A stretch of DNA of 64,000 bases from Heyndrickxia shackletonii (GCF_001420715.1 NZ_LJJC01000015.1:460242-524241); one strand, 5' to 3'. Positions 35,149 through 45,024 are shown, counted from the stretch's first letter. Notes: a model not told the origin generated them from the sequence alone. Numbers and translations: made by a program.

Positions 35149-36342
35149 TTACATCTGCTCCGTTATTATCCATGAAAATGGATCTACCAATTTAGTCCAA
35201 TCCTGTTTTATTTCCTCCTCTGTGAGTAAACATTGATCCAGAGATGCTAGGATTTCTTCTTGATTCATGTCAATTCCGATAAACACAAGCTCTGTTTTTC
35301 GATCACCATATTGCGAATCCCATTCCTGTAAAAGTTCAGGCTCGCTTTCGAAATAATAAGATTGTTCCTTTTCAGAAAGTGAAGCAATCCAATACGCAAC
35401 CGGACTAAGTTCAATGGATGGTCCGGCTTGTGATAACAACAGCGCAACGTCGTTTCTTGTAGCACACCATACAATTCCTTTTGATCTGACAATTTCAGCA
35501 GGAAGATTCTCTATCCAAGTGCAAAATCGCTCAGAATGAAATGGAATGTTACTTCGATAAACGAATGAACTGATCCCATATTCATCTGTTTCCGGAATAT
35601 GTTCCTCTGCTTCCAATTCTTTTAACCATCCAGCAGATTGGCTAGCTCTTTCAAAATCAAATAATCCGGTATTTAGTATTTCTGATGGACTAATTTTTCC
35701 ATGTTCTATTCGAAGTAGTTTAGCCTCAGGTTGAAGCTTTCTTAAGAAATGCTCTAATTGTTCCAGCTGGTCGTTTTCAAGTAAATCGCATTTATTCATG
35801 ATAAGGACATCGCAAAATTCAATTTGGTCAATAAGTAAATCAGCTACTGTTCTTTCGTCACCCTCGCTGACATTTTGCAATCTATCCAATAATGAATCGC
35901 CTGAAGAGAAATCCTTCCAGAATCGATTAACATCGACAACCGTAACCATTGTATCTAATTTACATAGATTTGTTAAATCAATCCCTAATTCCTCATCTAT
36001 GTATGAAAAGGTTTGAGCGACAGGTACTGGTTCACTAATACCCGTTGACTCAATCACAATATAATCGACTTCCCCATTTCTCGCCAATTTCTCCACTTCA
36101 ATCAATAGATCTTCTCTTAATGTACAGCAAATGCAGCCATTTGATAATTCAACAAGCTTTTCTTCTGTTCGGTGAAGTCCCCCTCCTTGCTTTATGAGTT
36201 CTGCATCAATATTAATTTCACTCATGTCATTGACAATGACAGCCACTTTCAAGTTCTCTCGGTTTTGCAAAATATGATTCAAAATAGTTGTCTTTCCTGC
36301 CCCTAAATATCCGCTTAATACTGTTACTGGTATTTTACTCAT
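35149..36342 (-). CDS. zagA: CobW/COG0523-family zinc metallochaperone GTPase (ZagA/YciC type)
   Basis: 397 residues. The G1 loop GYLGAGKTT is at residues 11-19. The metal-binding CxCC motif (GCICCTLRE) is at Cys70, Cys72 and Cys73. G-domain motifs ESTGISEP and MNKCDLL are present. A C-terminal CobW_C domain contains [26 protein letters not shown]. In B. subtilis the Zur-regulated YciC/ZagA hands zinc to clients under limitation. The three Zur-like boxes just upstream and the neighbouring znuACB support that role here. Confidence 0.92.
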   Translation of the reverse strand: MSKIPVTVLSGYLGAGKTTILNHILQNRENLKVAVIVNDMSEINIDAELIKQGGGLHRTEEKLVELSNGCICCTLREDLLIEVEKLARNGEVDYIVIESTGISEPVPVAQTFSYIDEELGIDLTNLCKLDTMVTVVDVNRFWKDFSSGDSLLDRLQNVSEGDERTVADLLIDQIEFCDVLIMNKCDLLENDQLEQLEHFLRKLQPEAKLLRIEHGKISPSEILNTGLFDFERASQSAGWLKELEAEEHIPETDEYGISSFVYRSNIPFHSERFCTWIENLPAEIVRSKGIVWCATRNDVALLLSQAGPSIELSPVAYWIASLSEKEQSYYFESEPELLQEWDSQYGDRKTELVFIGIDMNQEEILASLDQCLLTEEEIKQDWTKLVDPFSWIITEQM

Positions 36343-36360
36343 TATGTTTCCTCCTTTTTA

Positions 36361-36542
36361 AAATGTAATGATTACGATTTAGTGAACAAAAATAATATAT
36401 CCTATTTGTCTTCTTGAATATTCCAAGCAATCCAAAACGAATTCATTACGATTTACAATCTACTTTTAAACTTTCCACCATTAATATGTATGAATTTCAC
36501 TTAATATACATAACTATAATTCAAATCGTAATGATTACGTTT
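36361..36542 (-). promoter_or_regulatory. Cluster of three Zur-like boxes upstream of zagA
   Basis: Sites are AAATGTAATGATTACGATTT at 36361-36380, AAACGAATTCATTACGATTT around 36434-36454, and AAATCGTAATGATTACGTTT at 36523-36542. The third is the closest to the consensus. Spacing of about 74 and 89 bases suggests multi-site, graded repression. No gene lies to the right on the plus strand. Confidence 0.75.
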
Positions 36543-36642
36543 TTATATTGTAGATGATACATTAGCTTGCGTCAACTCTTTTTTTTCTTTTTCATTTTAA
36601 GCAAGCTTGAACGATCCTTTCCAAACTTTTTTACCAATGCCC

Positions 36643-36683
36643 CCAAAAAAACCGGTGCAACAAAATATGAATGCACCGGTAGG
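36643..36683 (-). terminator. Methyltransferase gene terminator
   Basis: ACCGGTGCA and TGCACCGGT arms; on the minus strand the second arm is followed by TTTTTTT. Confidence 0.82.
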
Positions 36684-36690
36684 ATAATAC

Positions 36691-37464
36691 TTAATTTTTT
36701 AATGCTTTCAAAACAATTGCTTCCCCTTTGAATGAAACAACACGACTATTTTCCACTTTTATAGCAAATTTAGCCTTTATCTCTTCGGAAGCATTTAATA
36801 TAAATGAATTTAAATGCTCTTTTTCTTTATCTGATAAATTCATTCGGTTGCACCATGGTTCAAAAATAAACACTTTCTCAAAGCGGTGCCACTCTCCTAC
36901 TTCAAAACCGTTATCTTCTAGCATCTGAATCCACTCTGATTTTTTCCAGGCACGAAAATGGCTGTAATCACGTATTTTTTCTATCGTATTATAAAATTCA
37001 TCAAAAGCTTTTTCCTCTGGTGCAACATTATCGTCCAGTAAGAATTGACCATTGTTTTTTAATACCCTATTAACCTCTGAAAGAAAATCACGGATATTCG
37101 GAAAATGATGCGGTGCAATTCGGCAAGTTACAATATCAAAAGTTTCATTCGCAAATGGTAATTTCTCAGCATCCCCTTCCATGAACTGAACATTATGATG
37201 CCCATTGCCTTTTATAAATTTTTCAGCAGCAGCTAGCATTTCCTTTGTTAAATCAAGTGCCGTTACACTTCTCACACGGGATGCAAATGCATTAGCCGTA
37301 TGCCCCCCGCCTGTTGCAATATCAAGCAGTTCTTCCTTACCCGTAATGCTTGCCATTCCTACTAGCTTCTGAAGATCATTCCCATCTTTATGCTGTTTAC
37401 TTTCCACATAGGACTGCGCACTTTGCCCAAATTGTTGCCTGACATCCTTTTTTGTTTGCTCCAT
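36691..37464 (-). CDS. Class I SAM-dependent methyltransferase (UbiE/YcgJ-like)
   Basis: 257 residues. SAM motif I is LLDIATGGGHTANAFA (about 42-57), the acidic residue follows in VTALDLTKEML, and FMEGDAEKLPFANETFDIVTCRIAPHHFPN is the Methyltransf_11 signature. No transmembrane segment. The Bacillus paralogue YcgJ is uncharacterised; substrates could be small molecules or lipids. GGAGGGG precedes the ATG. It is monocistronic and ends at the 36643 hairpin. Confidence 0.85.
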   Translation of the reverse strand: MEQTKKDVRQQFGQSAQSYVESKQHKDGNDLQKLVGMASITGKEELLDIATGGGHTANAFASRVRSVTALDLTKEMLAAAEKFIKGNGHHNVQFMEGDAEKLPFANETFDIVTCRIAPHHFPNIRDFLSEVNRVLKNNGQFLLDDNVAPEEKAFDEFYNTIEKIRDYSHFRAWKKSEWIQMLEDNGFEVGEWHRFEKVFIFEPWCNRMNLSDKEKEHLNSFILNASEEIKAKFAIKVENSRVVSFKGEAIVLKALKN

Positions 37465-37586
37465 TCTTTATCCCCTCCGGCCTTTCTTCGTTACTATATT
37501 TTTACTATAAGACAGAAGGTACTTTATGAAAATGTTCGATTTTTAATGTTTTAACATAAGAAAAAGTTATCTTATAGGAAAACAAA

Positions 37587-37623
37587 AGCCTACCTCTCAT
37601 CAAAGATGGGGTAGGCTTTATTC
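37587..37623. terminator. Terminator between methyltransferase and MFS genes
   Basis: AAAGCCTACC and GGTAGGCTTT arms are separated by about 15 bases and flanked by A and T runs. It lies downstream of the MFS gene on the minus strand. Confidence 0.65.
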
Positions 37624-37668
37624 GTATGATGTTGATTAATTTCAAAACCGGCAATGACTTTTCAATGA

Positions 37669-39174
37669 TTATTGAACTCCGACTATTTTCCTTCTTGGCT
37701 TTCTTACCCGATTAGAAATCGTATCCTTCTGAGGGGTTGTTCTCCGGATAAAAAAGGATAGAAGAAACGCAACAATGGATAAGGCGGTCGCTACCATAAA
37801 GGCATCATTAATTCCCATGACCATACCTTGATGCTCTGCAAGTAAAAAATGTACTTTATCCGATTTCAAAATATGTTCTTGTATCATAATATCTTTCATA
37901 TGACTAGCACCTTTATTCGTCATAATAGAGACGAAGAATGCCATCCCGACTGCTCCGGCAATCATTCTAAGTGTATTAACCATTGCCGTACCAAACTTAT
38001 TTAAATTGGATGATAATTCATTTAAACCAGCCGTAAAGATTGGCATCATCACTAATGACATTCCCAGCATTCTTATCGTATACACCGTTACAATATAGGT
38101 GAATGTCGTGGTTACTTCCAGCCTTGTAAGAGCAAAAGTGGTTAATATCGTAATTGCGAGACCGATAACCGTTAACCATTTCGCACCATATTTATCAAAT
38201 AATTTTCCGGTAATCGGCGACATAATTCCCATCACAATTCCGCCAGGCAAAAGCATAAGTCCAGACAAGAGCGGTGAAAATCCACGTACATTTTGCATAT
38301 AGATCGGCATTAGTATCATACCGGAGTACATTGCCATTGTTACGACAACGTTAATAACGGTAGTAAGCGAGAAAATTTTATAGCGGAAAATTCGAAATTC
38401 CAGGATAGGTTCTTCGACCACCCATTGTCTCCATACAAACAAAATTAAGCTGATACCGCCAATAATGAACATGCTTATGACATCGGCTCCACCCCAGCCA
38501 TTTGTACCTGCTGTTGCAAATCCATATAAAATTCCGCCAAACCCAATGGTGGATAAGATTACACCTATAACATCCAATTTCGGGCGACTCGTTTCTGAAA
38601 CATTTTTCATAAGAAAAATCGCAATGATAAAGTTCAAGAGCGCGAATGGAAATATGATAAAGAATAAAACTCTCCATGAATGACTTTGGACAATCCACCC
38701 GGATAATGTAGGACCGACAGCAGGAGCAAAGTTCATTGCTACACCAAATAGACCCATTGCAAAGCCACGGCGCTCAGGTGGAAATAAAATAAAAATCACA
38801 TTCGTAATTAATGGAAATAAAATTCCTGCACCAACAGCCTGCACTACTCTTCCGATTAAAATAACAGAAAAATTCGGAGCAATGCCGCAGATTAATGTAC
38901 CTATTGCAAATAAACCCATAGAGGTAAGATAAAGCTGTCTTGTTGTAAAACGGTTCATTAAATAAGCCGTAATAGGGATAACAATTCCGTTTACAAGCAT
39001 AAAAATAGTAGTTAACCAGTCAGCTGTTGTCGCAGAAATATGAAGTCTATTCATCATCTGTGGCAAAGCAACATTGATTAACGTCTGATTCAAAAAGGCA
39101 ATCACAGCTCCAATTAGCATCACAGTAAAAATGGGACCTGTTCGAACCGAACTATTCATTTTTGTCGTATTCAT
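37669..39174 (-). CDS. MFS multidrug exporter, DHA2 (EmrB/LmrB) family, 14 TM
   Basis: 501 residues with fourteen predicted helices. Motifs of the drug:H+ antiporter-2 family are LNQTLINVALPQM in helix 1, TADWLTTIFMLVNGIVIPITAYL in helix 2, LIGRVVQAVGAGILFPL, and GFAMGLFGVAMNFAPAVGPTLSGWI (motif C with GPTLSGW). The C-terminus is basic. Close relatives are LmrB, MdtP and YhcA in B. subtilis. A GGAGGAAC site lies a little far upstream, so a start at the following ATG is possible. No regulator is adjacent. Confidence 0.9.
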   Translation of the reverse strand: MNTTKMNSSVRTGPIFTVMLIGAVIAFLNQTLINVALPQMMNRLHISATTADWLTTIFMLVNGIVIPITAYLMNRFTTRQLYLTSMGLFAIGTLICGIAPNFSVILIGRVVQAVGAGILFPLITNVIFILFPPERRGFAMGLFGVAMNFAPAVGPTLSGWIVQSHSWRVLFFIIFPFALLNFIIAIFLMKNVSETSRPKLDVIGVILSTIGFGGILYGFATAGTNGWGGADVISMFIIGGISLILFVWRQWVVEEPILEFRIFRYKIFSLTTVINVVVTMAMYSGMILMPIYMQNVRGFSPLLSGLMLLPGGIVMGIMSPITGKLFDKYGAKWLTVIGLAITILTTFALTRLEVTTTFTYIVTVYTIRMLGMSLVMMPIFTAGLNELSSNLNKFGTAMVNTLRMIAGAVGMAFFVSIMTNKGASHMKDIMIQEHILKSDKVHFLLAEHQGMVMGINDAFMVATALSIVAFLLSFFIRRTTPQKDTISNRVRKPRRKIVGVQ

Positions 39175-39533
39175 TTTTGTTTCTGTTCCTCCTTGATGTT
39201 GTATATTTTTTTTACTCTTATAAGTTGAGTTAGTGTCATTGCTGTAAATTCACCAGGTATTGCTACGTTTTAAAATAAAATTCCATTTTCTAAGATGAGT
39301 TTGGGTTACATAATAATAAGGTTGATAAGAACCAGCAAATGATAATGTTTGAGGAATGCATTTAAAATACCCGCCAAGAAGCGGGAATGCATTTTTCCAT
39401 GATTTGAATAATTACAATAGATTAGTAGATTAATATTTGTAAGTACTAACACAATGTATTGAATTTTACATACCTTCAAAAGATTTGTCAAGCTAAAATT
39501 ACGAATTTCGAAATACTTTTTATTAAAATGAAA
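39175..39533. other. Intergenic region left of IS copy 1
   Basis: AT-rich. One hairpin with CCCGC/GCGGG core and AATGCATT flanks lies near 39356-39394. I see no gene. The right border is the duplicated terminator hairpin of the insertion sequence. Confidence 0.45.
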
Positions 39534-39558
39534 AATCGAATGGTAAAACCATTCGATT
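39534..39558. repeat. Target duplication of IS copy 1, left (25 bp, entire terminator hairpin)
   Basis: AATCGAATGGT-AAA-ACCATTCGATT is an 11-bp-arm hairpin, repeated identically at 41119-41143 directly beyond the right end of the element. Confidence 0.92.
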
Positions 39559-41118
39559 CAGACTGTAGACAAACTCGATGAAGATCGAGCTTGCCTACAG
39601 TCTTTTTTGTTTTAAAATATAAATAGAAATAATACTTGGGGTGATGAAGATGCTTTCAAAACATAATTCCATTCAACGTGATCAAGTAGAAATGATCGCT
39701 TTAGACCAGTTGGTTCCCGAAAATCATTTAGTCCGAAAAATGGAGGCAGCGATTGATTTCTCTTTCATTTATGATTTAGTGGAAGAAACATATTCCGCAG
39801 TTGGACGCCCAAGTATTGATCCCGTGATCTTGATTAAACTTACCTTTATTCAATATACATTTGGCATTCGTTCGATGCGTCAAACGATTGAAGAATTAAA
39901 AACGAATATGGCCTATCGCTGGTTTCTTGGTTATGGTTTCTATGATAGAGTCCCTCATTTCTCTACCTTTGGAAAAAACTATGAGCGTCGTTTTAAAGAT
40001 ACCGATTTGTTTGAACAGATTTTCTATCGAATTCTAAAAACAGCAGCGGAAAAGAATTTGATAAGTGCAGAACATGTTTTTATCGACTCCACTCATGTAA
40101 AAGCGAGTGCGAATAAACGTAAATTCGAAAAAAAGGTGGTCCGAAAAGAAACACGTGCCTATCAAGAACAGCTCCAAGAAGAAATCAATCAAGACCGGGA
40201 AGATCATGGAAAAAAGCCATTTCCACCAGATAAATTTGAAAAAGAAGATACAAAAGAAATAAAAGAAAGTACCACAGATCCTGAGAGTGGTTACTATGTG
40301 AAAGACGAACGGACTAAACAGTTCGCCTATTCTTTTCATGCAGCTTCTGACCGCAAAGGATTTGTTTTAGGAAATATGGTGACACCAGGAAATACCCACG
40401 ATAGCGTAATCCTAGAACCATTAGTAGAACAAGTAATGGATATTGTAGGAAAGCCCGATGCCGTTGCGGCAGATGCAGCTTATAAAACACCGGCCATCAC
40501 GAAATACTTAATCGAAAACGAAATGACACCTGCTTTACCTTATACAAGACCACGTACAAAAGAAGGTTTCTTCCGAAAACACGAGTACGTATATGATGAA
40601 TACTATGATTGTTACATATGCCCATCAGGGGAGATATTGAATTACTCTACCACGACAAAAGAAGGGTATCGTGAATACAAATCTTCTAAGCATATTTGCG
40701 CTAATTGTCCATTTTTATCGCAATGTACGGAGAGTAAGGATCATCAAAAAGTAGTGACTCGTCATATTTGGCAAGAGTACCTTGAGGAAGCAGATCATCT
40801 TCGTCATCACAAAGAGGTAAAAACGATATATGCGAAACGCAAAGAAACGATTGAGCGTGTATTTGCAGACGCAAAAGAAAAGCATGGTATGCGTTGGACA
40901 ACGTTAAGGGGACTTAAAAAATTGTCGATGCAGGCGATGCTTACTTTCGCTGCCATGAATTTGAAGAAAATGGCCAACTGGATATGGAAAGGTCCGGAAA
41001 TGGCCTAGTAGATGAGGATGAGAGAGGTCAGCATACACCCAAAAAGGTAAAAAAGTAAGAACAAAATCAAAAGGGGTTCGGAATGTGACCATTCCGAACC
41101 CCTTTTGTCTACAATCTG
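39559..41118 (+). mobile_element. IS1182-family insertion sequence, copy 1 (1560 bp)
   Basis: Terminal inverted repeats are CAGACTGTAGACAAA (left, 39559-39573) and the complement of CAGATTGTAGACAAA (right end 41118), with one mismatch. A single transposase gene fills the element. The left end forms a terminator-like hairpin (AGACTGTAG...CTACAGTCT then TTTTTT, 39560-39607). The right end forms AAAAGGGGTTCGGAATG / CATTCCGAACCCCTTTT (about 41070-41106). Flanks are a 25-bp direct duplication. It is apparently identical to the copy at 49776. Confidence 0.93.
39650..41008 (+). CDS. IS1182-family transposase
   Basis: About 452 residues from ATG 39650, preceded by GGGGTGAT (GTG 39641 and ATG 39644 are in-frame alternatives). 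The N-terminus is a DUF772-type helical domain (LDQLVPENHLVRKMEAAIDFSFIYDLV, GRPSIDPVILIKL). The catalytic DDE-fold residues are Asp in VFIDSTHVKASANK, Asp in AVAADAAYKTPAI and Glu in TIERVFADAKEKHGMRW. A Cys cluster (CYICPSGE, HICANCPFLSQC) lies between. The frame is intact. The protein appears identical to the copy at 49867. Confidence 0.93.
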   Translation: MLSKHNSIQRDQVEMIALDQLVPENHLVRKMEAAIDFSFIYDLVEETYSAVGRPSIDPVILIKLTFIQYTFGIRSMRQTIEELKTNMAYRWFLGYGFYDRVPHFSTFGKNYERRFKDTDLFEQIFYRILKTAAEKNLISAEHVFIDSTHVKASANKRKFEKKVVRKETRAYQEQLQEEINQDREDHGKKPFPPDKFEKEDTKEIKESTTDPESGYYVKDERTKQFAYSFHAASDRKGFVLGNMVTPGNTHDSVILEPLVEQVMDIVGKPDAVAADAAYKTPAITKYLIENEMTPALPYTRPRTKEGFFRKHEYVYDEYYDCYICPSGEILNYSTTTKEGYREYKSSKHICANCPFLSQCTESKDHQKVVTRHIWQEYLEEADHLRHHKEVKTIYAKRKETIERVFADAKEKHGMRWTTLRGLKKLSMQAMLTFAAMNLKKMANWIWKGPEMA

Positions 41119-41143
41119 AATCGAATGGTAAAACCATTCGATT
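41119..41143. repeat. Target duplication of IS copy 1, right; remnant of lipA terminator
   Basis: Identical to 39534-39558. On the minus strand it is the first hairpin after the lipA stop codon. Removing the IS and one duplicate restores a hairpin flanked by an A run and a T run, i.e. a bidirectional intrinsic terminator. Confidence 0.9.
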
Positions 41144-41151
41144 TTTTTCCG

Positions 41152-42105
41152 TCAATTTGAAAACTGTGATTTATACTGGCTAATTACCAGATCAGGCTCT
41201 AAGTTTTCTCCCTGCATTTGTCTTAAACGTGCAGCTTTGTTCACTTGCTCATCTGCATGATAGCTTGAACGAACGAGTGGACCTGCCTCACAATGTTTGA
41301 AACCTTTTTGCAAGGCAATTTCCTTTAATTCTGCAAATTCATCTGGGTGTACATAGCGTTCAACTTTAAGATGTTTCTTAGTAGGCTGTAAATATTGACC
41401 GATTGTCATAATATCTACATTATGTGCCAGTAGGTCATCCATTGCTTGAATGATTTCCTCTTTCGTTTCACCAAGTCCAACCATAATACTTGATTTTGTT
41501 GGTGTATTCGGGCTAATTTCTTTTACTCTTTTCAAAAGTTCTAATGAACGTTGATAAGTTGCTTTAGAACGAACTCGTTTTGTTAATCGCTCCACTGTTT
41601 CGATATTATGGTTAAAAATATCCGGTTTTGCATCCATTAATGTTTTCAAGCTTTCGTAATCACCTTTCATATCTGAAGGCAGCACTTCTACCGTACAAGA
41701 TGGAACACGGCGTCTAATTGCACGAATCGTTTCAGCAAAAATAGCCGCACCTCCATCAGCAAGGTCATCACGTGCAACAGCGGTAATAACGCAATGGCGC
41801 AATCCCATTACTTCAACAGATCTAGCTACACGTTCCGGTTCTTCCCAATCTAATTCAGTCGGTAACCCAGTTTTCACCGCACAGAAGCGGCAGCCGCGTG
41901 TACAAAGATCACCAAGGATCATAAAGGTTGCTGTTTTTCGTACCGCCCAGCACTCATGGATATTAGGACATTTTGCTTCCTCACAAACGGTATGCAATCT
42001 TTCTTCGCGCATCATTTTTTTCAAACCGGTATAGGTTTTGTTTGTGTTTAATTTAATTTTTAACCACTCAGGCTTTCTTAAGTATTCATCATTTTTGTTA
42101 ACCAC
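41152..42105 (-). CDS. lipA: Lipoyl synthase
   Basis: About 317 residues. The auxiliary 4Fe-4S cysteines are Cys41, Cys46 and Cys52 ([12 protein letters not shown]). The radical-SAM cysteines are Cys68, Cys72 and Cys75 (CTRGCRFC). The conserved C-terminal RSSYHADE supplies the Ser ligand. The enzyme inserts two sulfurs into octanoyl groups on lipoyl domains. GTG 42105 gives [15 protein letters not shown] like B. subtilis and has AAGGAGTG upstream. It follows lipM by 12 bases. The IS element sits in its transcription terminator. Confidence 0.96.
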   Translation of the reverse strand: MVNKNDEYLRKPEWLKIKLNTNKTYTGLKKMMREERLHTVCEEAKCPNIHECWAVRKTATFMILGDLCTRGCRFCAVKTGLPTELDWEEPERVARSVEVMGLRHCVITAVARDDLADGGAAIFAETIRAIRRRVPSCTVEVLPSDMKGDYESLKTLMDAKPDIFNHNIETVERLTKRVRSKATYQRSLELLKRVKEISPNTPTKSSIMVGLGETKEEIIQAMDDLLAHNVDIMTIGQYLQPTKKHLKVERYVHPDEFAELKEIALQKGFKHCEAGPLVRSSYHADEQVNKAARLRQMQGENLEPDLVISQYKSQFSN

Positions 42106-42117
42106 TATGTACACTCC

Positions 42118-42936
42118 TTATCGATAAAAGGTATAACTATCTGTTGCATACTTTTCTGCCATTAGGCTTTGAGCTTCATCGATCATTTGTTGTGGTGGTT
42201 CATAAGGAGTTAATTCGATATTCAGCCCTTTTTTAAAGCCATTTTTAAAAGCGTCTTTAACCTCTTCCAGTGTTGCTTTTCTGCCCAAAATCTGATTAAT
42301 CGAGACAGCTTTGTCTTTAAATGCGTTTTTCGCTCTTAGCTTTACTTTTTCATTAGGGAAGATAAATAGATTATATAAAGCATCTTCATCCATCTCCATT
42401 GGAATCGAGCCATGCTGTAAAATGACCCCTTTTTGTCGGGTTTGGGCACTTCCTGCAGCCTTTTTCCCGCCAATTTCTAATTCATACCATGATGCTTCCT
42501 CAAAACAAACAGCTGTCCCCGTTTTCCCTATCGGGGCATCCGGTATCGCTAATTCAGCTGAAATACCAAGTAATCGATAACCTTCTAACAACCCTTGGGA
42601 CAAGACCCGATAAGATTCAATGATAGAAGGCGACATTTTTTTATGTTTTTCACTAATAATAACAGAGTAGGTTAACTCCTTGTCATGCAATACCGCGAGA
42701 CCCCCGGTCGGACGCCTGACGATGTCAATTCCCCTCTCCTTTGCGGCAGAAACATCGATTCTTCCAACTGTTTTCTGAAAATGTCCCAGTGATAATCCCG
42801 CCGGCTCCCATTCATAGAAACGAAGCACAGGTGGAATCTCCCCTTTACTATGCCAGTTAAGAAGAACCTCATCCATTGCCATGTTAAACGCAGGAGAGCT
42901 TATCCCAGTATCAAGAAATAACCATTCTTCTTCCAA
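42118..42936 (-). CDS. lipM: Octanoyl-[acyl carrier protein]:protein octanoyltransferase LipM
   Basis: About 272 residues of the biotin/lipoate protein ligase fold. The N-terminus is EEEWLFLDTGISSPAFNMAMDEVL, and RRPTGGLAVLHDKELTYSVI is the lipoate-ligase core. AVCFEEASWYELEIGGKKAAGSAQTRQKGVILQHGSI carries the catalytic Cys144. The Cys context and pairing with lipA indicate LipM, the octanoyl transferase to GcvH, not LplA. TTG 42936 is chosen because GGAGTGGG precedes it and the length then fits the family; an ATG at 42954 is possible. Confidence 0.9.
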   Translation of the reverse strand: MEEEWLFLDTGISSPAFNMAMDEVLLNWHSKGEIPPVLRFYEWEPAGLSLGHFQKTVGRIDVSAAKERGIDIVRRPTGGLAVLHDKELTYSVIISEKHKKMSPSIIESYRVLSQGLLEGYRLLGISAELAIPDAPIGKTGTAVCFEEASWYELEIGGKKAAGSAQTRQKGVILQHGSIPMEMDEDALYNLFIFPNEKVKLRAKNAFKDKAVSINQILGRKATLEEVKDAFKNGFKKGLNIELTPYEPPQQMIDEAQSLMAEKYATDSYTFYR

Positions 42937-43010
42937 GGTTTTTCCCACTCCCATTCTTTAATTGTGTCCCTTTTTTAAACAATTTTAGTTTAACATTCTC
43001 CCCATCTTTG

Positions 43011-43496
43011 TCAACGGAATCCCTTACTTACATTATTTTTCTTGTTAAACCATTTATAAAATAGATAGGAAAGAAGAAGAGTGAGCATGATGGAGATCCA
43101 TGAAGTGTACCATGTCCAATGAATATATTTAACCAAGTCAGTATAGCGTAATATTAGGACTTCAACTGGTACTAATATAGTAGGAAAGGCAAAAACATAA
43201 AAGATTTTCCACCAAAAACCTTTTTGGGTTGGATAATGGATATTAAAAAGAACACTAATCACAGGAAAGGCAAGAAACTCAAATGTAAAGCTTGTCCGTA
43301 CCGCATGAGCAAAGAAACGACTTGGATATTCAATAAGCCCATATTGGACAACTGCAAGTCCAAGAATCCAGGCTGGAAGCTGCATAAATAAAAAGCTAAC
43401 CCATGCATCACGAATTTTTTGTTTGGGAACAAAAATAAAAAGCAACAGAAAGGAAATAATCCATATTAATGTCTCAATGATGATGTTCCTATTCAT
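43011..43496 (-). CDS. CBO0543-family integral membrane protein, paralogue 2
   Basis: 161 residues with about five hydrophobic helices. It starts MNRNIIIETLIWIISFLLLFIFVPKQKIRDAWVSFLFMQ. The family landmarks KQKIRDAW, the R-SF-FEF-AFPVIS region and YIHWTWYT are shared with the overlapping upstream gene. The ATG overlaps that gene's stop by 8 bases. Function is unknown; these proteins are common as tandem sets in spore formers. Confidence 0.75.
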   Translation of the reverse strand: MNRNIIIETLIWIISFLLLFIFVPKQKIRDAWVSFLFMQLPAWILGLAVVQYGLIEYPSRFFAHAVRTSFTFEFLAFPVISVLFNIHYPTQKGFWWKIFYVFAFPTILVPVEVLILRYTDLVKYIHWTWYTSWISIMLTLLLSYLFYKWFNKKNNVSKGFR

Positions 43497-43986
43497 AGTT
43501 CACCATATTACGCTCCTTTGATTTCTTAAAAAACCATTTTGTAAACCATAAGGACCCTAAATTAAATATCAATGCCAGAATAAATTGGTTGAATACGCTC
43601 CAATGAATGTATCTCTTCATATCCGTAAATTTTTCAACTGAAAAATCATATATACTAATGAAAATAGTAGCCCCCAGAACAAATATACATTGGATATACC
43701 GATTTCGATGATATGGAAAAAGAAAATAATAAAGTACAGAAAAGACCGGGAAAATAATAAAATCATTGAAAAAGTTTTGTGTCGTTGCCTTTGGAAACAT
43801 CCGAAAAGTGCTTTTTACCAAATCATATTCAGCCAAAATAACCCCTGCTCCCCACGTTAAGCTTTGAAAAAAAATAAAATTTAACCACGCTTCCCGCATT
43901 CGATTTTTCGGCACAATGAGGAAAAGAAGAAAAATGACGATGATAGAAGTGATGATAATCCATAAAACATTTTTAGAGAAAACCAT
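43489..43986 (-). CDS. CBO0543-family integral membrane protein, paralogue 1
   Basis: 165 residues with about five helices. VPKNRMREAWLNFIFFQSLTWGAGV, FFNDFIIFPVFSVLYYFLFP and KRYIHWSVF align with the downstream paralogue, suggesting a tandem duplication followed by divergence. GAGGATAATTT precedes the ATG. No charged catalytic motif is visible, and the role is unknown. Confidence 0.75.
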   Translation of the reverse strand: MVFSKNVLWIIITSIIVIFLLFLIVPKNRMREAWLNFIFFQSLTWGAGVILAEYDLVKSTFRMFPKATTQNFFNDFIIFPVFSVLYYFLFPYHRNRYIQCIFVLGATIFISIYDFSVEKFTDMKRYIHWSVFNQFILALIFNLGSLWFTKWFFKKSKERNMVNYE

Positions 43987-44210
43987 AAATTATCCTCTGC
44001 CTTCTTTTTATAGTTACTATGTACATTTTTCACAAAAATAGTATTTGTGATATGCCCCCTTTTTCATACAAAGATGTAAAAACTGTTGTGTCCAATAAAT
44101 GTTACCTAGAAAAATTAAAACTCATTAATTAAACTTACATTTTTTAACACAAAAGGAACGAATAATACAAATTAATATGAAAATACTTTTCAATAAGGAG
44201 GTCACATTTT

Positions 44211-44759
44211 ATGACAAATCTTTTTGAATCAACCAAAGACTTTTTCAAAACTCTTATTGATTGTGAGGAGAAAAATCCACTTCATGTCGGAGAAGTTAAT
44301 AGTCTATGGGTCCTTTTGACCATGTTAGAAGAGGGAATTAGTGTTTATCAAATTGGCTTAAACACAACAAATGATGATGATTTAATACATGCATTAAAAA
44401 ATGGCGAGCAATCATCAAAGGCAATTTCAAACCAATTAAGAACTTTTTTTAAAAAAGAAGGAATTCCACTTCCCGATACCTCAGAGGAAAAGCCAAAGTC
44501 AGATCCAAATTCCATTCCTCTTGGGGTAAAGTATACAGATGAAGAACTAGCTAATCTGGTTTCTGTAAAAGTGGCAGCTCAAATTACATTAATCGGACAA
44601 GCATTGGCTATGTCAGTCAGAAGTGATTCATGTGAGTTATTATTACAAATTCAATATGAACTTTTAAAGTACGGTTCCTCTTTTAAAACTTTAATGAGAA
44701 GAAACGGTTGGATAAAAGTACCTCCGTATTATTATACTCCCGGAGCTCCTGGCAGTTGA
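44211..44759 (+). CDS. DUF3231-family protein
   Basis: 182 residues, helical, no signal peptide. The start NPLHVGEVNSLWVLLTMLEEGISVYQ and the later block GVKYTDEELANLVSVKVAAQITLIGQALAMSVRSD are recognisable DUF3231 elements. The protein ends in a Pro/Tyr-rich tail GWIKVPPYYYTPGAPGS typical of spore-associated or coat-like members. This family is related to ferritin-like bundles in Bacillus; no enzymatic function is known. AAGGAGGTCAC precedes the ATG. It is monocistronic. Confidence 0.8.
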   Translation: MTNLFESTKDFFKTLIDCEEKNPLHVGEVNSLWVLLTMLEEGISVYQIGLNTTNDDDLIHALKNGEQSSKAISNQLRTFFKKEGIPLPDTSEEKPKSDPNSIPLGVKYTDEELANLVSVKVAAQITLIGQALAMSVRSDSCELLLQIQYELLKYGSSFKTLMRRNGWIKVPPYYYTPGAPGS

Positions 44760-45024
44760 TATCCGCCATATTTCCAAATAAGGGAAAAATTTTAATATGT
44801 AAATATTAGTGATAAGTCTCGCGGGTGCTGTTGTCTTCCGTGAGACCAATTTATTCCTCAGCATAAAATCCACGCTAATTCACCATTTCACATAAAGTGT
44901 ACAAAGCCATCTATATTTATGAGAATATTCAAACTTCCCATTGAATGAACATCAAAATTAAGATATATTTATATAATATTATCGTTTAGGTTACCGAAAT
45001 TGTTACTAATTAGAGGTGTTTATA

